A DNA stretch of 64,000 bases from assembly GCA_963930645.1 (NCBI GenBank), contig OZ005661.1:237699861-237763860 (forward strand). The letters run 5' to 3'. Origin of the DNA: Salticus scenicus. Its lineage: Eukaryota; Arthropoda; Arachnida; Araneae; Salticidae. The translations under genes and the position numbers were made by a program. Below the pieces are notes generated by a model. The model was not told where the DNA came from. It saw nothing but the letters and a program-made list of their open reading frames with translations, and did not search any database. This document shows positions 13,239-25,885 of this stretch, piece after piece (position 1 is the stretch's first letter; each line of letters opens with the position of its first letter).

Positions 13239-14933
13239 TTAGTGATTTTAAATATGCTTCTTTCATATCAAAAAGGATTTCAAATTGCCACTGAAACTTG
13301 ATAATTACAATTATTATACGCAATTTCAAAACTGGGAGCACAGTCTAGGAATGTTATATAACGCAGATTTTCAAAATTTTGATTAGTTGCTTATGCAACA
13401 CATTTTTTAATCCAAAAAGAATGGTTTTTTCACTGTTACACGGCGTTATATGACACTCATTGTAATCATGCATATTAATTTTCATAATGCATTGTATAGT
13501 GATTCTTATACCTGAAATACAATAACATTGATTCTTTTAATAATTTAATTATATTTCTTTCTTATTAGATAGAAAATGGTAAAATCATCTTAATTATTAC
13601 TATTGTTACACATATTTAGTGAAATGGAAACATAGATTAGGAATGTTATATAACGAGGATTTTCATAAATTTTGATTAGTTGCTTACGCAGCACATTTCT
13701 TAATGTAAAGAGAATTGCTTTTCTCTCTTATACGGCGTTATATGACATTCATTGTAATCATGCATATTTATAACTGAAGTCCAATAACATTGACTTTTTA
13801 ATAATTTAATTATATTTCTCTCTTATTAGATAGAAAATGGTAAAATTATCTTAATTATTAATATTTGTATACATATTTCGTGAAATGGAAGCATAATTTA
13901 GGAATGATATATAACGCAGATTTTCAAAATTTAGATTAGTTGCTTATGCAGCAAATTTTTTAATGTAAAGAGAATGGATTTTTCTCTCTTATACGACGTT
14001 ATATGACATTCATTGTAATCATGCATATTAATTTTCACAATATATTTTATAGTGATTATTATATTGAATTATTAGTCATTTTAAATATGCTTCTTTCATA
14101 TCAAAAAGGATTTCAAATTGCTCCTGAAACTTTATAATTACAATTATTATACGCAATTTGAAAAATGGGAGCACAGTCTAGGATTGTTATATAACGCAGA
14201 TTTTAAAAATTTTCATTAGTTGCTTATGCAACACATTTTTTAATACAAAAAGAATGGGTTTTTTCTCTGTTATACGGCGTTATATAACATTCATTGTAAT
14301 CATGCATATTAATTTTCACAATACATTGTGTACTGATTTTTATAACTGAAGTCCAATAACATTGACTTTTTAATAATTTAATTATATTTCTCTCTTATCA
14401 GATAGAAAATGGTAAAATCATCTTAATTATTACTATTGTTACACAAATTTCGTTAAATGGAAGCATAGTTTAGGAATGTTATATAACGCAGATTTTCAAA
14501 AATTTGATTAGTTGCTTATGCAACACATTTCTTAATGCAAAGAGAATGGATTTTTCTCTCTTATACGGCTTTATATGACATTCATTGTAATCATGCTTAT
14601 TAATTTTTACAATACAGTGTATAATGATTCTTATAACTGAAATCCAATAACATTGATTTTTTAATAATTTAATTATATTTCTTACTTGTTAGATAGAAAA
14701 TGGTAAAATTATCTTAATTATTACTATTTTTATGTTTATTTCGTGAAATGGAAGCATAATTTAGAAATGTTATTTAACGCAGATTTTCCAAATTTTGATT
14801 AGTTGCTTACGCAGCACATTTCTTAATGTAAAGAGAATGGTTTTTCTCTCTTATACGGCGTTATTTGACATTCATTGTAATCATGTATATTAATTTTCAC
14901 AATATATTTTATAGTTATTATTATATTGAATTA
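13239..14933. repeat. Satellite array, block 2
   Basis: The same satellite family resumes exactly after the Helitron end. Compared with block 3, about 551 bp (two units) are missing at about 14,345, where TGTACTGATTTTTATAACTG of one unit type is fused to the AAGTCCAATAAC part of another. This is a hybrid junction expected from unequal exchange. Confidence 0.9.
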
Positions 14934-17295
14934 CTAGCAGGCTATGCCCGCTTCGCTGGTTACTATTTTAAAATGAATCACTATAGTTAATGAATTCTCA
15001 AATTTGCATTAATTTTATTATGTGAAAAAAAAGAGAGAGAAAAATTTCTGATTGGAAAAAATGTCACACATGGTCCCCACTGCCTTCGGTAGCGGAGGCC
15101 TTTGTGTGCTGCGCTCGTGCATTTATGTTCGACACTCTTAATGCATGACTATATTATCGTAAGGGGAAAACATAAATTCATATATATATATATATTTAAA
15201 AAAAAATCTTCTCCCATTGTTGAATAATCGGTCCGGGATCCCACTTCCTGCGCGCCGCGCATAGTCCTTTACCTACAGTTCCCACCCCTCCAAATTATTT
15301 TAGACTTTAAAAATACTCGCAATCGTACTCTCCGTCATTTAAACCTAATAATACTGATTTCTAACATTCTATCTGAATTTCTTTCTTTTTACCCCTGCGT
15401 CCGTCCCTCTTTCCTCCACTCGTAATAATTCTGTACTTTCGAAAATATCCGCAATATATTTATCCGGCCTCAAAACCTAACAACACTAATTTTCAGCGAT
15501 CTAACCGTTATTTATATATTTTTGCTCCTTACACCCTTTCCCGTCTATCCTAATAATTTTACAAATTCGAAAATATTCGCAATCGATAGAAAAGTATCAA
15601 AAACCTCCATATTCCAACTTTGAGCAACCTAACTCTATTTTTATTTTTTGTCCCTCCACACTCCCCCTCCCACCCCTCCTATTTACTTTACAAATTCGAA
15701 AATATCGGCAATCGATTTGTAAGTATCAAAACCTCTATGTACCAATTTTTAACGGTCTAACTCTATTTTTATTTTTTGCCCCTTCACCCCCTCCCCCTTT
15801 CTAACACTAATAATAACTTTACACTTTCGAAAATTTCCTTATTCGACTTCCAGGCCTGTAAAACCTATCTGTACCAATTTTGAACAATCTAACTGTATTT
15901 CTATTTTTTTTATGCCCCATAGCCCCCTTTCCCGCCCCACCTGGTATGAATTTCTAAAATTAAAACAATTATTTGTGAGAGCTGTATTTTAGAACAAAAA
16001 TCTCACATATATCTTTTTTTCTGTTTGTGATATAAAGGATTATTTCAAATCACGTTTTGCCCCCTCTCTCTCCCCCTCTTGGGGGCTGAATTTCTAAAAT
16101 TCCAGAAATTACTTTTTAGGTATTAGCTATATATTGGAGCAAAAGTTTCATGTATATCTGTTTTTTTGTTTGAGATATATCGGAGTATGTAAGATCACAT
16201 TTTGCCCACTTTCCCCCTTGGGGACCGAATTTCAAAATTCCAGAAATCGGTTTTTAGATATTTGTGTTAGCTATATTTTAAAGCAAAATTTTTACGCATA
16301 TCTGTTTTTTTCTTTGAGTTATGGAGGTTTTTGTGAAATCACATTTTGCCCCCTACTTCCCCTTGGGGGGCGAATTTCGTAAAATCGCTTCTTAGTGGGT
16401 GCTTACACTATATGTTCTATAATCTGACCCAGTTTCGAGTCAGTCGCTCCAGTAGATTTTGCTGTGCATTGATGAGTCAGTGAGTGAGTGAGTGAGTGGA
16501 AGTACTCCTTTATATGTATAGATTGCCCCTTCACCCTCTCCCCCTTTCTGACCCCCCTAATAACTTTACACTTTCGAAAATATCCTCATTCGACTTCCAG
16601 GACTGTAAAACCTATCTGTACCAATTTTGAACAATCTAACTGTATTTCTATTTTTTTTTCTGCTCCATAGCCCCCTTTCCCGCCCCACCTGGGATGAATT
16701 TCTAAAATAAAAAAAAAAAATATTTTTTATGCATTTGTGAGAGCTATATTTTAGGACAAAAATCTCACATGTATCTTTTTTCTGTTTGCGATATAAAGGA
16801 TTATTTCGAATCACGTTTTGCCCCCTCTCTCTCTCCCCCTTTTGGGGACTGAATTTCTAAAATTCCAGAAATTGCTTTTTAGGTATTTGTATTAGCTATA
16901 TATTGAAGCAAAAGTTTCACGTATATCTATTTTTTTGTTTGAGATATATAGGAGTATGTGAAACCACGTTTTGAGCATGTGAAATCACGTTTTGCCCCCT
17001 TTCCCACCTTAGGGACCGAATTTCTAAAATTCCAGAAATCAGTTTTTAGATATTTGTGTTAGCTATATTTTAAAGCAAAAATTGTACGGATATCTGTTTT
17101 TGTCTTTGAGTTAATATGTGAAATCACATTTTGCCCCCTACTCCCCCTTGGGGGACGAATTTCGTAAAATCGCTTCTTAGTGGGTGCTTACGCAATATGT
17201 TCTATAATCTGACCCAGTTTCGAGTCAGTGGCTCTAGTAGATTTTGCTGTGCGTTGATGAGTGAGTGAGTGGAAGTACTCTTTTATATGTATAGA
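14934..17295 (-). mobile_element. Non-autonomous Helitron, copy 2
   Basis: A near-identical copy of the element at 10,864, with the same termini, same target position and same duplicated 5' block. It is 13 bp shorter. The encoded 82-codon shadow frame at 16,134 is identical to that at 12,062, so the copies separated recently. Start-to-start distance from copy 1 is 4,070 bp. Confidence 0.85.
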
Positions 17296-19540
17296 TTAGT
17301 GATTTTAAATATGCTTCTTTCATATCAAAAAGGATTTCAAATTGCCCCTGAAACTTGATAATTACAATTATTATACGCAATTTCAAAACTGGGAGCACAG
17401 TCTAGGAATGTTATATAACGCAGATTTTCAAAATTTTGATTAGTTGCTTATGCAACACATTTTTTAATCCAAAAAGAATGGTTTTTTCTCTGTTACACGG
17501 CGTTATATGACATTCATTGTAATCATGCATATTAATTTTCACAATGCATTGTATAGTGATTCTTATACCTGAAATACAATAACATTGATTTTTTTAATAA
17601 TTTAATTATATTTCTTTCTTATTAGATAGAAAATGGTAAAGTCATCTTAATTATTACTATTGTTACACTTATTTAGTGAAATGGAAACATAGATTAGGAA
17701 TGTTATATAACGAAGATTTTCAAAATTTTGATTAGTTGCTTACGCAGCACATTTCTTAATGTAAAGAGAATGGCTTTTCTCTCTTATACGGCGTTATATG
17801 ACATTCATTGTAATCATGCATATTTATAACTGAAGTCCAATAACATTGACTTTTTAATAATTTAATTATATTTCTCTCTTATTAGATAGAAAATGGTAAA
17901 ATTATCTTAATTATTAATATTTGTATACATATTTCGTGAAATGGAAGCATAATTTAGGAATGATATGTAACGCAGATTTTCAAAATTTAGATTAGTTGCT
18001 TATGCAGCAAATTTTTTAATGTAAAGAGAATGGATTTTTCTCTCTTATACGACGTTATATGACATTCATTGTAATCATGCATATTAATTTTCACAATATA
18101 TTTTATAGTGATTATTATATTGAATTATTAGTCATTTTAAATATGCTTCTTTCATATCAAAAAGGATTTCAAATTGCTCCTGAAACTTTATAATTACAAT
18201 TATTATACGCAATTTAAAAAATGGGAGCACAGTCTAGGATTGTTATATAACGCAGATTTTAAAAATTTTCATTAGTTGCTTATGCAACACATTTTTTAAT
18301 ACAAAAAGAATGGGTTTTTTCTCTGTTATACGGCGTTATATGACATTCATTGTAATCATGCATATTAATTTTCACAATACATTGTGTACTGATTTTAATA
18401 ACTGAAATCCAATAACATTGACTTTTTATTAATTTAATTATATTTCTTTCTTATTAGATAGAACATGGTAAAATCATCTTAATTACTATATTGTTACACA
18501 AATTTTGTTAAATGGAAGCATAGTGTAAGAATGTTATATAACGCAGATTTTCAAAAATTTGATTAGTTGCTTATGCAACACATTTCTTAATGCAAAGAGA
18601 ATGGTTTTTTCTCTGTTATACGGCGTTATATGACATTCATTGTAATCATGCATATTAATTTTCACAATGCATTGTATAGTGATTCTTATACCTGAAATTC
18701 AATAACATTGATTTTTTTAGTAATTTAATTATATTTCTTTCTTATTAGAGAGAAAATGGTAAAATCATCTTAATTATTACTATTGTTACACATATTTAGT
18801 GAAATGGAAACATAGTTTAGAAATGTTATATAACGCAGATTTTCAAAATTTTGATTAGTTGCTTACGCAGCACATTTCTTAATGTAAAGAGAATGGTTTT
18901 TCTCTCTTATACGGCGTTATATGACATTCATTGTAATCATGCATACTTATAACTGAAGTCCAATAACATTGACTTTTTAATAATTTAATTATATTTCTCT
19001 CTTATCAGATAGAAAATGGTAAAATCATCTTAATTATTACTATTGTTACACAAATTTCGTTAAATGGAAGCATAGTTTAGGAATGTTATATAACGCAGAT
19101 TTTCAAAAATTTGATTAGTTGCTTATGCAACACATTTCTTAATGCAAAGAGAATGGATTTTTCTCTCTTATACGGCTTTATATGACATTCATTGTAATCA
19201 TGCTTATTAATTTTTACAATACAGTGTATAATGATTCTTATAACTGAAATCCAATAACATTGATTTTTTAATAATTTAATTATATTTCTTACTTGTTAGA
19301 TAGAAAATGGTAAAATTATCTTAATTATTACTATTTTTATACTTATTTCGTGAAATGGAAGCATAATTTAGAAATGTTATTTAACGCAGATTTTCCAAAT
19401 TTTGATTAGTTGCTTACGCAGCACATTTCTTAATGTAAAGAGAATGGTTTTTCTCTCTTATACGGCGTTATTTGACATTCATTGTAATCATGCATATTAA
19501 TTTTCACAATATATTTTATAGTTATTATTATATTGAATTA
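17296..19540. repeat. Satellite array, block 3
   Basis: Satellite units continue from the Helitron end to the next Helitron. The order of unit variants follows block 2 but includes two more units (about 18,400-18,950). Confidence 0.9.
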
Positions 19541-21918
19541 CTAGCAGGCTATGCCCGCTTCGCTGGTTACTATTTTAAAATGAATCACTATAGTTAATGA
19601 ATTCTCAAATTTGCATTAATTTTATTATGTGAAAAAAAAGAGAGAGAAAAATTTCTGATTGGAAAAAATGTCACACATGGTCCCCATTGCCTTCGGCAGC
19701 GCAAGCCTTTGTGTGCTGCGCTCGTGCATTTATGTTCGACACTCTTAATGCATGACTATATTATCGTAAGGGAAAAACATAAATTCATATATATATATAT
19801 TTAAAAAAAATCTTCTCCCATTGTTGAATAATCGGTCCGGGATCCCACTTCCTGCGCGCCGCGCATAGTCCTTTACCTACAGTTCCCACCCCTCCAAATT
19901 ATTTTAGATTTTAAAAATACTCGCAATCGTACTCTCCGTCATTTAAACCTAATAATACTGATTTCTAACATTCTATCTGAATTTCTTTCTTTTTACCCCT
20001 GCGTCCGTCCCTCTTTCCTCCACTCGTAATAATTCTGTACTTTCGAAAATATCCGCAATATATTTATCCGGCCTCAAAACCTAACAACACTAATTTTCAG
20101 CGATCTAACCGTTATTTATATATTTTTGCTCCTTACACCCTTTCCCGTCTATCCTAATAATTTTACAAATTCGAAAATATTCGCAATCGATTGAAAAGTA
20201 TCAAAAACCTCCATATACCAACTTTGAGCAACCTAACTCTATTTTTATTTTTTGTCCCTCCACACTCCCCCTCCCACCCCTCCTATTTACTTTACAAATT
20301 CGAAAATATCGGCAATCGATTTGTAAGTATCAAAACCTCTATGTACCAATTTTGAACGGTCTAAGTCTATTTTTATTTTTTGACCCTTCACCCCCTCCCC
20401 CTTTCTAACACTAATAATAACTTTACACTTTCGAAAATATTCTTATTCGACTTCCAGGCCTGTAAAACCTATCTGTACCAATTTTGAACAATCTAACTGT
20501 ATTTCTATTTTTTTTATGCCCCATAGCCCCCTTTCCCGCCCCACCTGGTATGAATTTCTAAAATTAAAACAATTATTTGTGAGAGCTGTATTTTAGAACA
20601 AAAATCTCACATATATCTTTTTTTCTGTTTGTGATATAAAGGATTATTTCAAATCACGTTTTGCCCCCTCTCTCTCCCCCTCTTGGGGGCTGAATTTCTA
20701 AAATTCCAGAAATTACTTTTTAGGTATTAGCTATATATTGGAGCAAAAGTTTCATGTATATCTGTTTTTTTGTTTGAGATATATCGGAGTATGTAAGATC
20801 ACATTTCGCCCACTTTCCCCCTTGGGGACCGAATTTCAAAATTCCAGAAATCGGTTTTTAGATATTTGTGTTAGCTATATTTTAAAGCAAAATTTTTACG
20901 CATATCTGTTTTTTTCTTTGAGTTATGGAGGTTTTTGTGAAATCACATTTTGCCCCCTACTTCCCCTTGGGGGGCGAATTTCGTAAAATCGCTTCTTAGT
21001 GGGTGCTTACACTATATGTTCTATAATCTGACCCAGTTTCGAGTCAGTCGCTTGAGTAGATTTTGCTGTGCGTTGATGAGTCAGTGAGTGAGTGAGTGAG
21101 TGGAAGTACTCCTTTATATGTATAGATTGCCCCTTCACCCCCTCCCCCTTTCTGACCCCCCTAATAACTTTACACTTTCGAAAATATCCTCATTCGACTT
21201 CCAGGACTGTAAAACCTATCTGTACCAATTTTGAACAATCTAACTGTATTTCTATTTTTTTTTCTGCTCCATAGCCCCCTTTCCCGCCCCACCTGGGATG
21301 AATTTCTAAAATAAAAAAAAAAATATTTTTTTTATGCATTTGTGAGAGCTATATTTTAGGACAAAAATCTCACATGTATCTTTTTTCTGTTTGCGATATA
21401 AAGGATTATTTCGAATCACGTTTTGCCCCCTCTCTCTCTCCCCCTCTTGGGGACTGAATTTCTAAAATTCCAGAAATTGCTTTTTAGGTATTTGTATTAG
21501 CTATATATTGAAGCAAAAGTTTCACGTATATCTATTTTTTTGTTTGAGATATATAGGAGTATGTGATGAAACCACGTTTTGAGCATGTGAAATCACGTTT
21601 TGCCCCCTTTCCCACCTTAGGGACCGAATTTCTAAAATTCCAGAAATCGGTTTTTAGATATTTGTGTTAGCTATATTTTAAAGCAAAAATTGTACGGATA
21701 TCTGTTTTTGTCTTTGAGTTAATAAGGTTTATGTGAAATCACATTTTGCCCCCTACGCCCCCTTGGGGGACGAATTTCGTAAAATCGCTTCTTAGTGGGT
21801 GCTTACGCAATATGTTCTATAATCTGACCCAGTTTCGAGTCAGTGGCTCTAGTAGATTTTGCTGTGCGTTGATGAGTCAGTGAGTGAGTGAGTGGAAGTA
21901 CTCTTTTATATGTATAGA
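19541..21918 (-). mobile_element. Non-autonomous Helitron, copy 3
   Basis: Third copy with identical termini and insertion point. It lies 4,607 bp from copy 2, the extra length being the two additional satellite units. It differs from copies 1 and 2 by scattered substitutions, for example CATTTCGCC for CATTTTGCC at about 20,800, and by small length changes in A/T runs. Confidence 0.85.
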
Positions 21919-23630
21919 TTAGTGATTTTAAATATGCTTCTTTCATATCAAAAAGGATTTCAAATTGCCCCTGAAACTTGATAATTACAATTATTATACG
22001 CAATTTCAAAACTGGGAGCACAGTCTAGGAATGTTATATAACGCAGATTTTCAAAATTTTGATTAGTTGCTTATGCAACACATTTTTTAATCCAAAAAGA
22101 ATGGTTTTTTCTCTGTTACACGGCGTTATATGACATTCATTGTAATCATGCATATTAATTTTCACAATGCATTGTATAGTGATTCTTATACCTGAAATAC
22201 AATAACATTGATTTTTTTAATAATTTAATTATATTTCTTTCTTTTGAGATAGAAAATGGTAAAATCATCTTAATTATTACTATTGTTACACTTATTTAGT
22301 GAAATGGAAACATAGATTACGAATGTTATATAACGAAGATTTTCAAAATTTTGATTAGTTGCTTACGCAGCACATTTCTTAATGTAAAGAGAATGGACTT
22401 TTCTCTCTTATACGGCGTTATATGACATTCATTGTAATCATGCATATTTATAACTGAAGTCCAATAACATTGACTTTTTAATAATTTAATTATATTTCTC
22501 TCTTATTAGACAGAAAATGGTAAAATTATCTTAATTATTAATATTTGTATACTTATTTCGTGAAATGGAAGCATAATTTAGGAATGATATATAACGCAGA
22601 TTTTCAAAATTTAGATTAGTTACTTATGCAGCACATTTTTTAATGTAAAGAGAATGGACTTTTCTCTCTTATACGGCGTTATATGACATTCATTGTAATC
22701 ATGCGTATTAATTTTTACAATACATTGTATAGTGATTCTTATAACAGAAATCCAATAACATTGATTTTTTAATAATTTAATTATATATTTTTTCTTGTTA
22801 GATAGAAAATGGTAAAATTATCTTAATTATTAATATTTGTATACTTATTTCGTGAAATGGAAGCATAATTTAGGAATGATATATAACGCAGATTTTCAAA
22901 ATTTAGATTAGTTGCTTATGCAGCAAATTTTTTAATGTAAAGAGAATGGATTTTTCTCTCTTATACGACGTTATATGACATTCATTGTAATCATGCGTAT
23001 TAATTTTCACAATACATTGTATAATGATTCTTATAACTGAAATCCAATAACATTGATTTTTTAATAATTTAATTATATTTCTTTCTTGTTAGATAGAAAA
23101 TGGTAAAATTATCTTAATTATTACTACTTTTTTACTTATTTCGTGAAATGGAAGCATAATTTAGGAATGTTATATATCGCAGACTTTCAAAATTTAGATT
23201 AGTTGCTTATGCAACACATTTCTTAGTGCAAAGAGAATGGTTTTTTCTCTCTCATACGGCGTCATATGACATTCATTGTAATCATGCATATTAATTTTCA
23301 CAATACATTGTATACTGATTTTTTTAACTGAAATTCAATAACATTGACTTTTTATTAATTTAATTATATTTCTTTCTTATTAGATAGAAAATGGTAAAAT
23401 CATCTTAATTATTACTATTGTTACACATACTTCGTGAAATGCAAACATAGTTCAGGAATGTTATATAACGCAAACTTTCAAAATTTTGATTCGTTGCTTA
23501 TGCAGCACATTTCTTAATGCAAAGAGAGTGTTTTTTTCTCTCTTATACAGCGTTATATGACATTCATTGGATTCATGTCTATTAATTTTCACAATATATT
23601 GTATATTGATTATTATATTGAATTTTTAGC
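21919..23630. repeat. Satellite array, block 4
   Basis: Satellite units continue. The first ~700 bp match the sequence after Helitron copies 1 and 2; later units diverge from that pattern. The last unit is interrupted by the pogo-like element. Confidence 0.9.
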
Positions 23631-25703
23631 TACCGTATATACCGGCGCATAACGCACACCTTGAACACAGAAAATAAGATCGAAATTTAGGGGTGCGCGT
23701 TATACGCCGGATGTAAAAATGATACCTTAAAAATAAAGAAAAAAATGGGCCTAAAAAAATTATATTTCTACATCATTAATATACTGTTTATTGAAAAAGA
23801 AATGACATACCTTATATACTTATATTATGACATAAAAAGTTCGTTATATTCATCTTGAGTTATGTTTTCAGGATCATTATAACACTCTGTATTGTCACTA
23901 TCAGTGTCACTCTGGTCGTGGTCCGTAAATAAGAAATCGTCTTCGGTTTCATCTAAATTATTCGATATGCTACATTTTTTAAAGGAATTTTGAACTATCT
24001 CAGGTTGAATTTCATCCCATGCTTTGATAATCCACTCACATGCTGTCTCTAGACTGGCATGACGTATTTGGCCTCCTTTGGTAAAAGTTTTTTCACCTTC
24101 TAGCATCCACATATTCCATATACCTTTCAAATTTGCTTTGAATGGTTTGTTGATGCACACATCTAAAGGCTGAACTAAAGACGTTAACCCGCCTGGAATT
24201 ACGGCCATGTCTGTGTTGCATTCTCTCAGCAATTTTTTCGGATTATCCATTAGATGGGATCTGAACATATCCCAAACTAAAAGGCTTTCTGGATTCTTTA
24301 AGGCACCCGGACATTTTTGCAAAACATTTTTTATCCACAACTTTACACCGTTTTCATCCATCCAGCCTTTCTCGTGTACATGAATGAAAATATCTTTTGG
24401 GAAATTGCATTTCGGCATGGTTTTTCTTTTAAAAATTTACCATAGGTTTTAATTTTGTACAGTCCGCTAAGCAGGAGACTACCACGGTGAAGCGAGATTT
24501 TTCATGACCTGTTGTTTTTATGTGAACGGTTTTTGTTCCTTTCACATCAATTGTTTTATTTCCTGTCATATGAAACATTACAGGAGTTTCGTCCATATTT
24601 CCGATCTGTGATAGTAAATATTCTTTTTGCCTTCGTAGATTAATGACATATTTCTGGAAACATATCAATTTGCTTTCCAAATCCTTAGGAAGCATTTGTG
24701 AAACTTTTGTTTTTTTCTCTCAGAACTAAATTATTCCGTGCCATAAATCAGCTACACCAACTCGTAGTTGCCTTAAAATGTTCACTTTCATTTGGATTCG
24801 TCTTAGCTCACTTTAAGGCAAACAAACGTACACTGTTTCTTGTTATAATTAATCCATTTTGGCGATTTTCTAGGACCCAATTCGCAACATTTTCTTCTAG
24901 GATAGGCCATGTTTCTACTCCTTTACGCAAAGCACATTTATTCCTTGGCATATTGATGATTGTCATTTCATTTTTCTTCCACTCGCGTATGGAACTTTCA
25001 CCAACATCAAACATCCTTGTTGCAGCACGATTTCCATTTTCTTTTGCAAATTTAATAACTTTGATTTTGAAACCAGCAGTGTGTTTCATTCTTTTCACAG
25101 GACCCATATTTGTTTCAAGATAAGTCGTATGCCTCCTTCATCACACGAAAGAGAGAGAGGGAATGAATTCTGAAGAAAATACTGCACTAATTTTGTCTCA
25201 CCCCTCTTTTCTTGGGTTTGAGAGTTCAAAAGTGTGGGATAATCCTTCTAATAAAATACTTCAAAAGATAAGAGCATTGTACATATACATTTCACTATTC
25301 TTTGTAAAATAACACACACACAATTCTTTTTTACCCTTGTTACAGTGTTACTGAAAAGAAACTCTTAATCCCTTTTAAAATTGACAGCCTTCATTGTATA
25401 GCAGGTTATCTTGACCACCAAACCATCGACCTACGAACAAAGTACTTGTATTGTACCCCTCTGGAAGATAAAGATTTCATCCGGAATTGGAAATGCTTAT
25501 TGATAATATTTTACATGTAGAAGACAGCTTGACAATTGACCAACCGCTAAAAATGTGATTTTTGAAATTGCCGAAAACTCAATTTCGAAAAACACTGTCA
25601 GAGAAAGTAAAAAAAGGGGTGCGCGTTATACGGCGAACATACCTAAAAATCAAAAATTGAAGCCGGAAGTAGGAGTGCGCGTTATACACCGGCATATACG
25701 GTA
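23631..25703 (-). mobile_element. pogo/Tigger-like DNA transposon
   Basis: Left end TACCGTATATACCGGCGCAT (23,631) is the near-perfect inverse of the right end, which finishes CCGGCATATACGGTA at 25,703; about 26 of 29 positions match. TA at both ends is the target duplication expected for the Tc1/mariner/pogo superfamily. Removing the element joins GAATTTTTAGC-TA-TTTTAAATATG, an ordinary type B satellite sequence. Just inside each end is a further copy of the terminal motif (GTGCGCGTTATACGCCGG at 23,692; GTGCGCGTTATACGGCG at 25,619). Both lie in the same direction on the plus strand, so the left pair is inverted and the right pair direct. These are candidate transposase-binding sites. The interior holds a decayed transposase gene on the minus strand. 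Confidence 0.9.
23825..25107 (-). pseudogene. pogo/Tigger transposase (DDE_1, CENP-B-related), broken
   Basis: The frame opens at 25,107 (MGPVKRMKHTAGFKIKVIKF). About 99 residues look like the N-terminal psq/CENP-B-type helix-turn-helix (motif GESSIREWKK) and the start of a second DNA-binding domain (NWVLENRQNGLIITRNSVRL). It stops at TGA 24,808-24,810, has a second in-frame TGA at 24,748-24,750, and shifts frame before 24,695. The middle segment (24,695-24,429) holds the first catalytic Asp in QIGNMDETPV. After another one-base shift the last segment (24,418-23,825, 197 codons) holds the second Asp in LLVWDMFRSH (residue 50) and the third in SLVQPLDVCINK (residue 86), 35 residues apart. The C-terminus is acidic (QSDTDSDNTE), as is common in this family. 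All three acidic residues survive, but two stops and two frameshifts make the gene non-functional as read here. The family encodes nuclear cut-and-paste transposases. Confidence 0.85.
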
Positions 25704-25885
25704 TTTTAAATATGTTTCTTCTATATCAAAAATTATTTCAAATTGCTCATGAAACTTGGTTATTACAATTTTGTATACATAATTTGAAAAATGGAAACAT
25801 AGTTTAGGAATATTATATTACGCAAATTTAAAAAAAAATTTATTAGTTGCTTATGCAGCACATTGCTTAATGTAAATATTATTAT
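25704..25885. repeat. Last, degenerate satellite unit
   Basis: The type B half unit resumes after the transposon (TTTTAAATATGTTTCTTC, GAAACTTGGTTATTACAATT, TAGTTGCTTATGCAGCACAT) with many substitutions, then fades into A/T-rich sequence near 25,885. This is the edge of the satellite array. Confidence 0.85.

Noticed and set aside
24698..25123. 141-codon plus-strand frame
   Set aside because: It is antisense to the pogo-like transposase DNA-binding region and has no motif.
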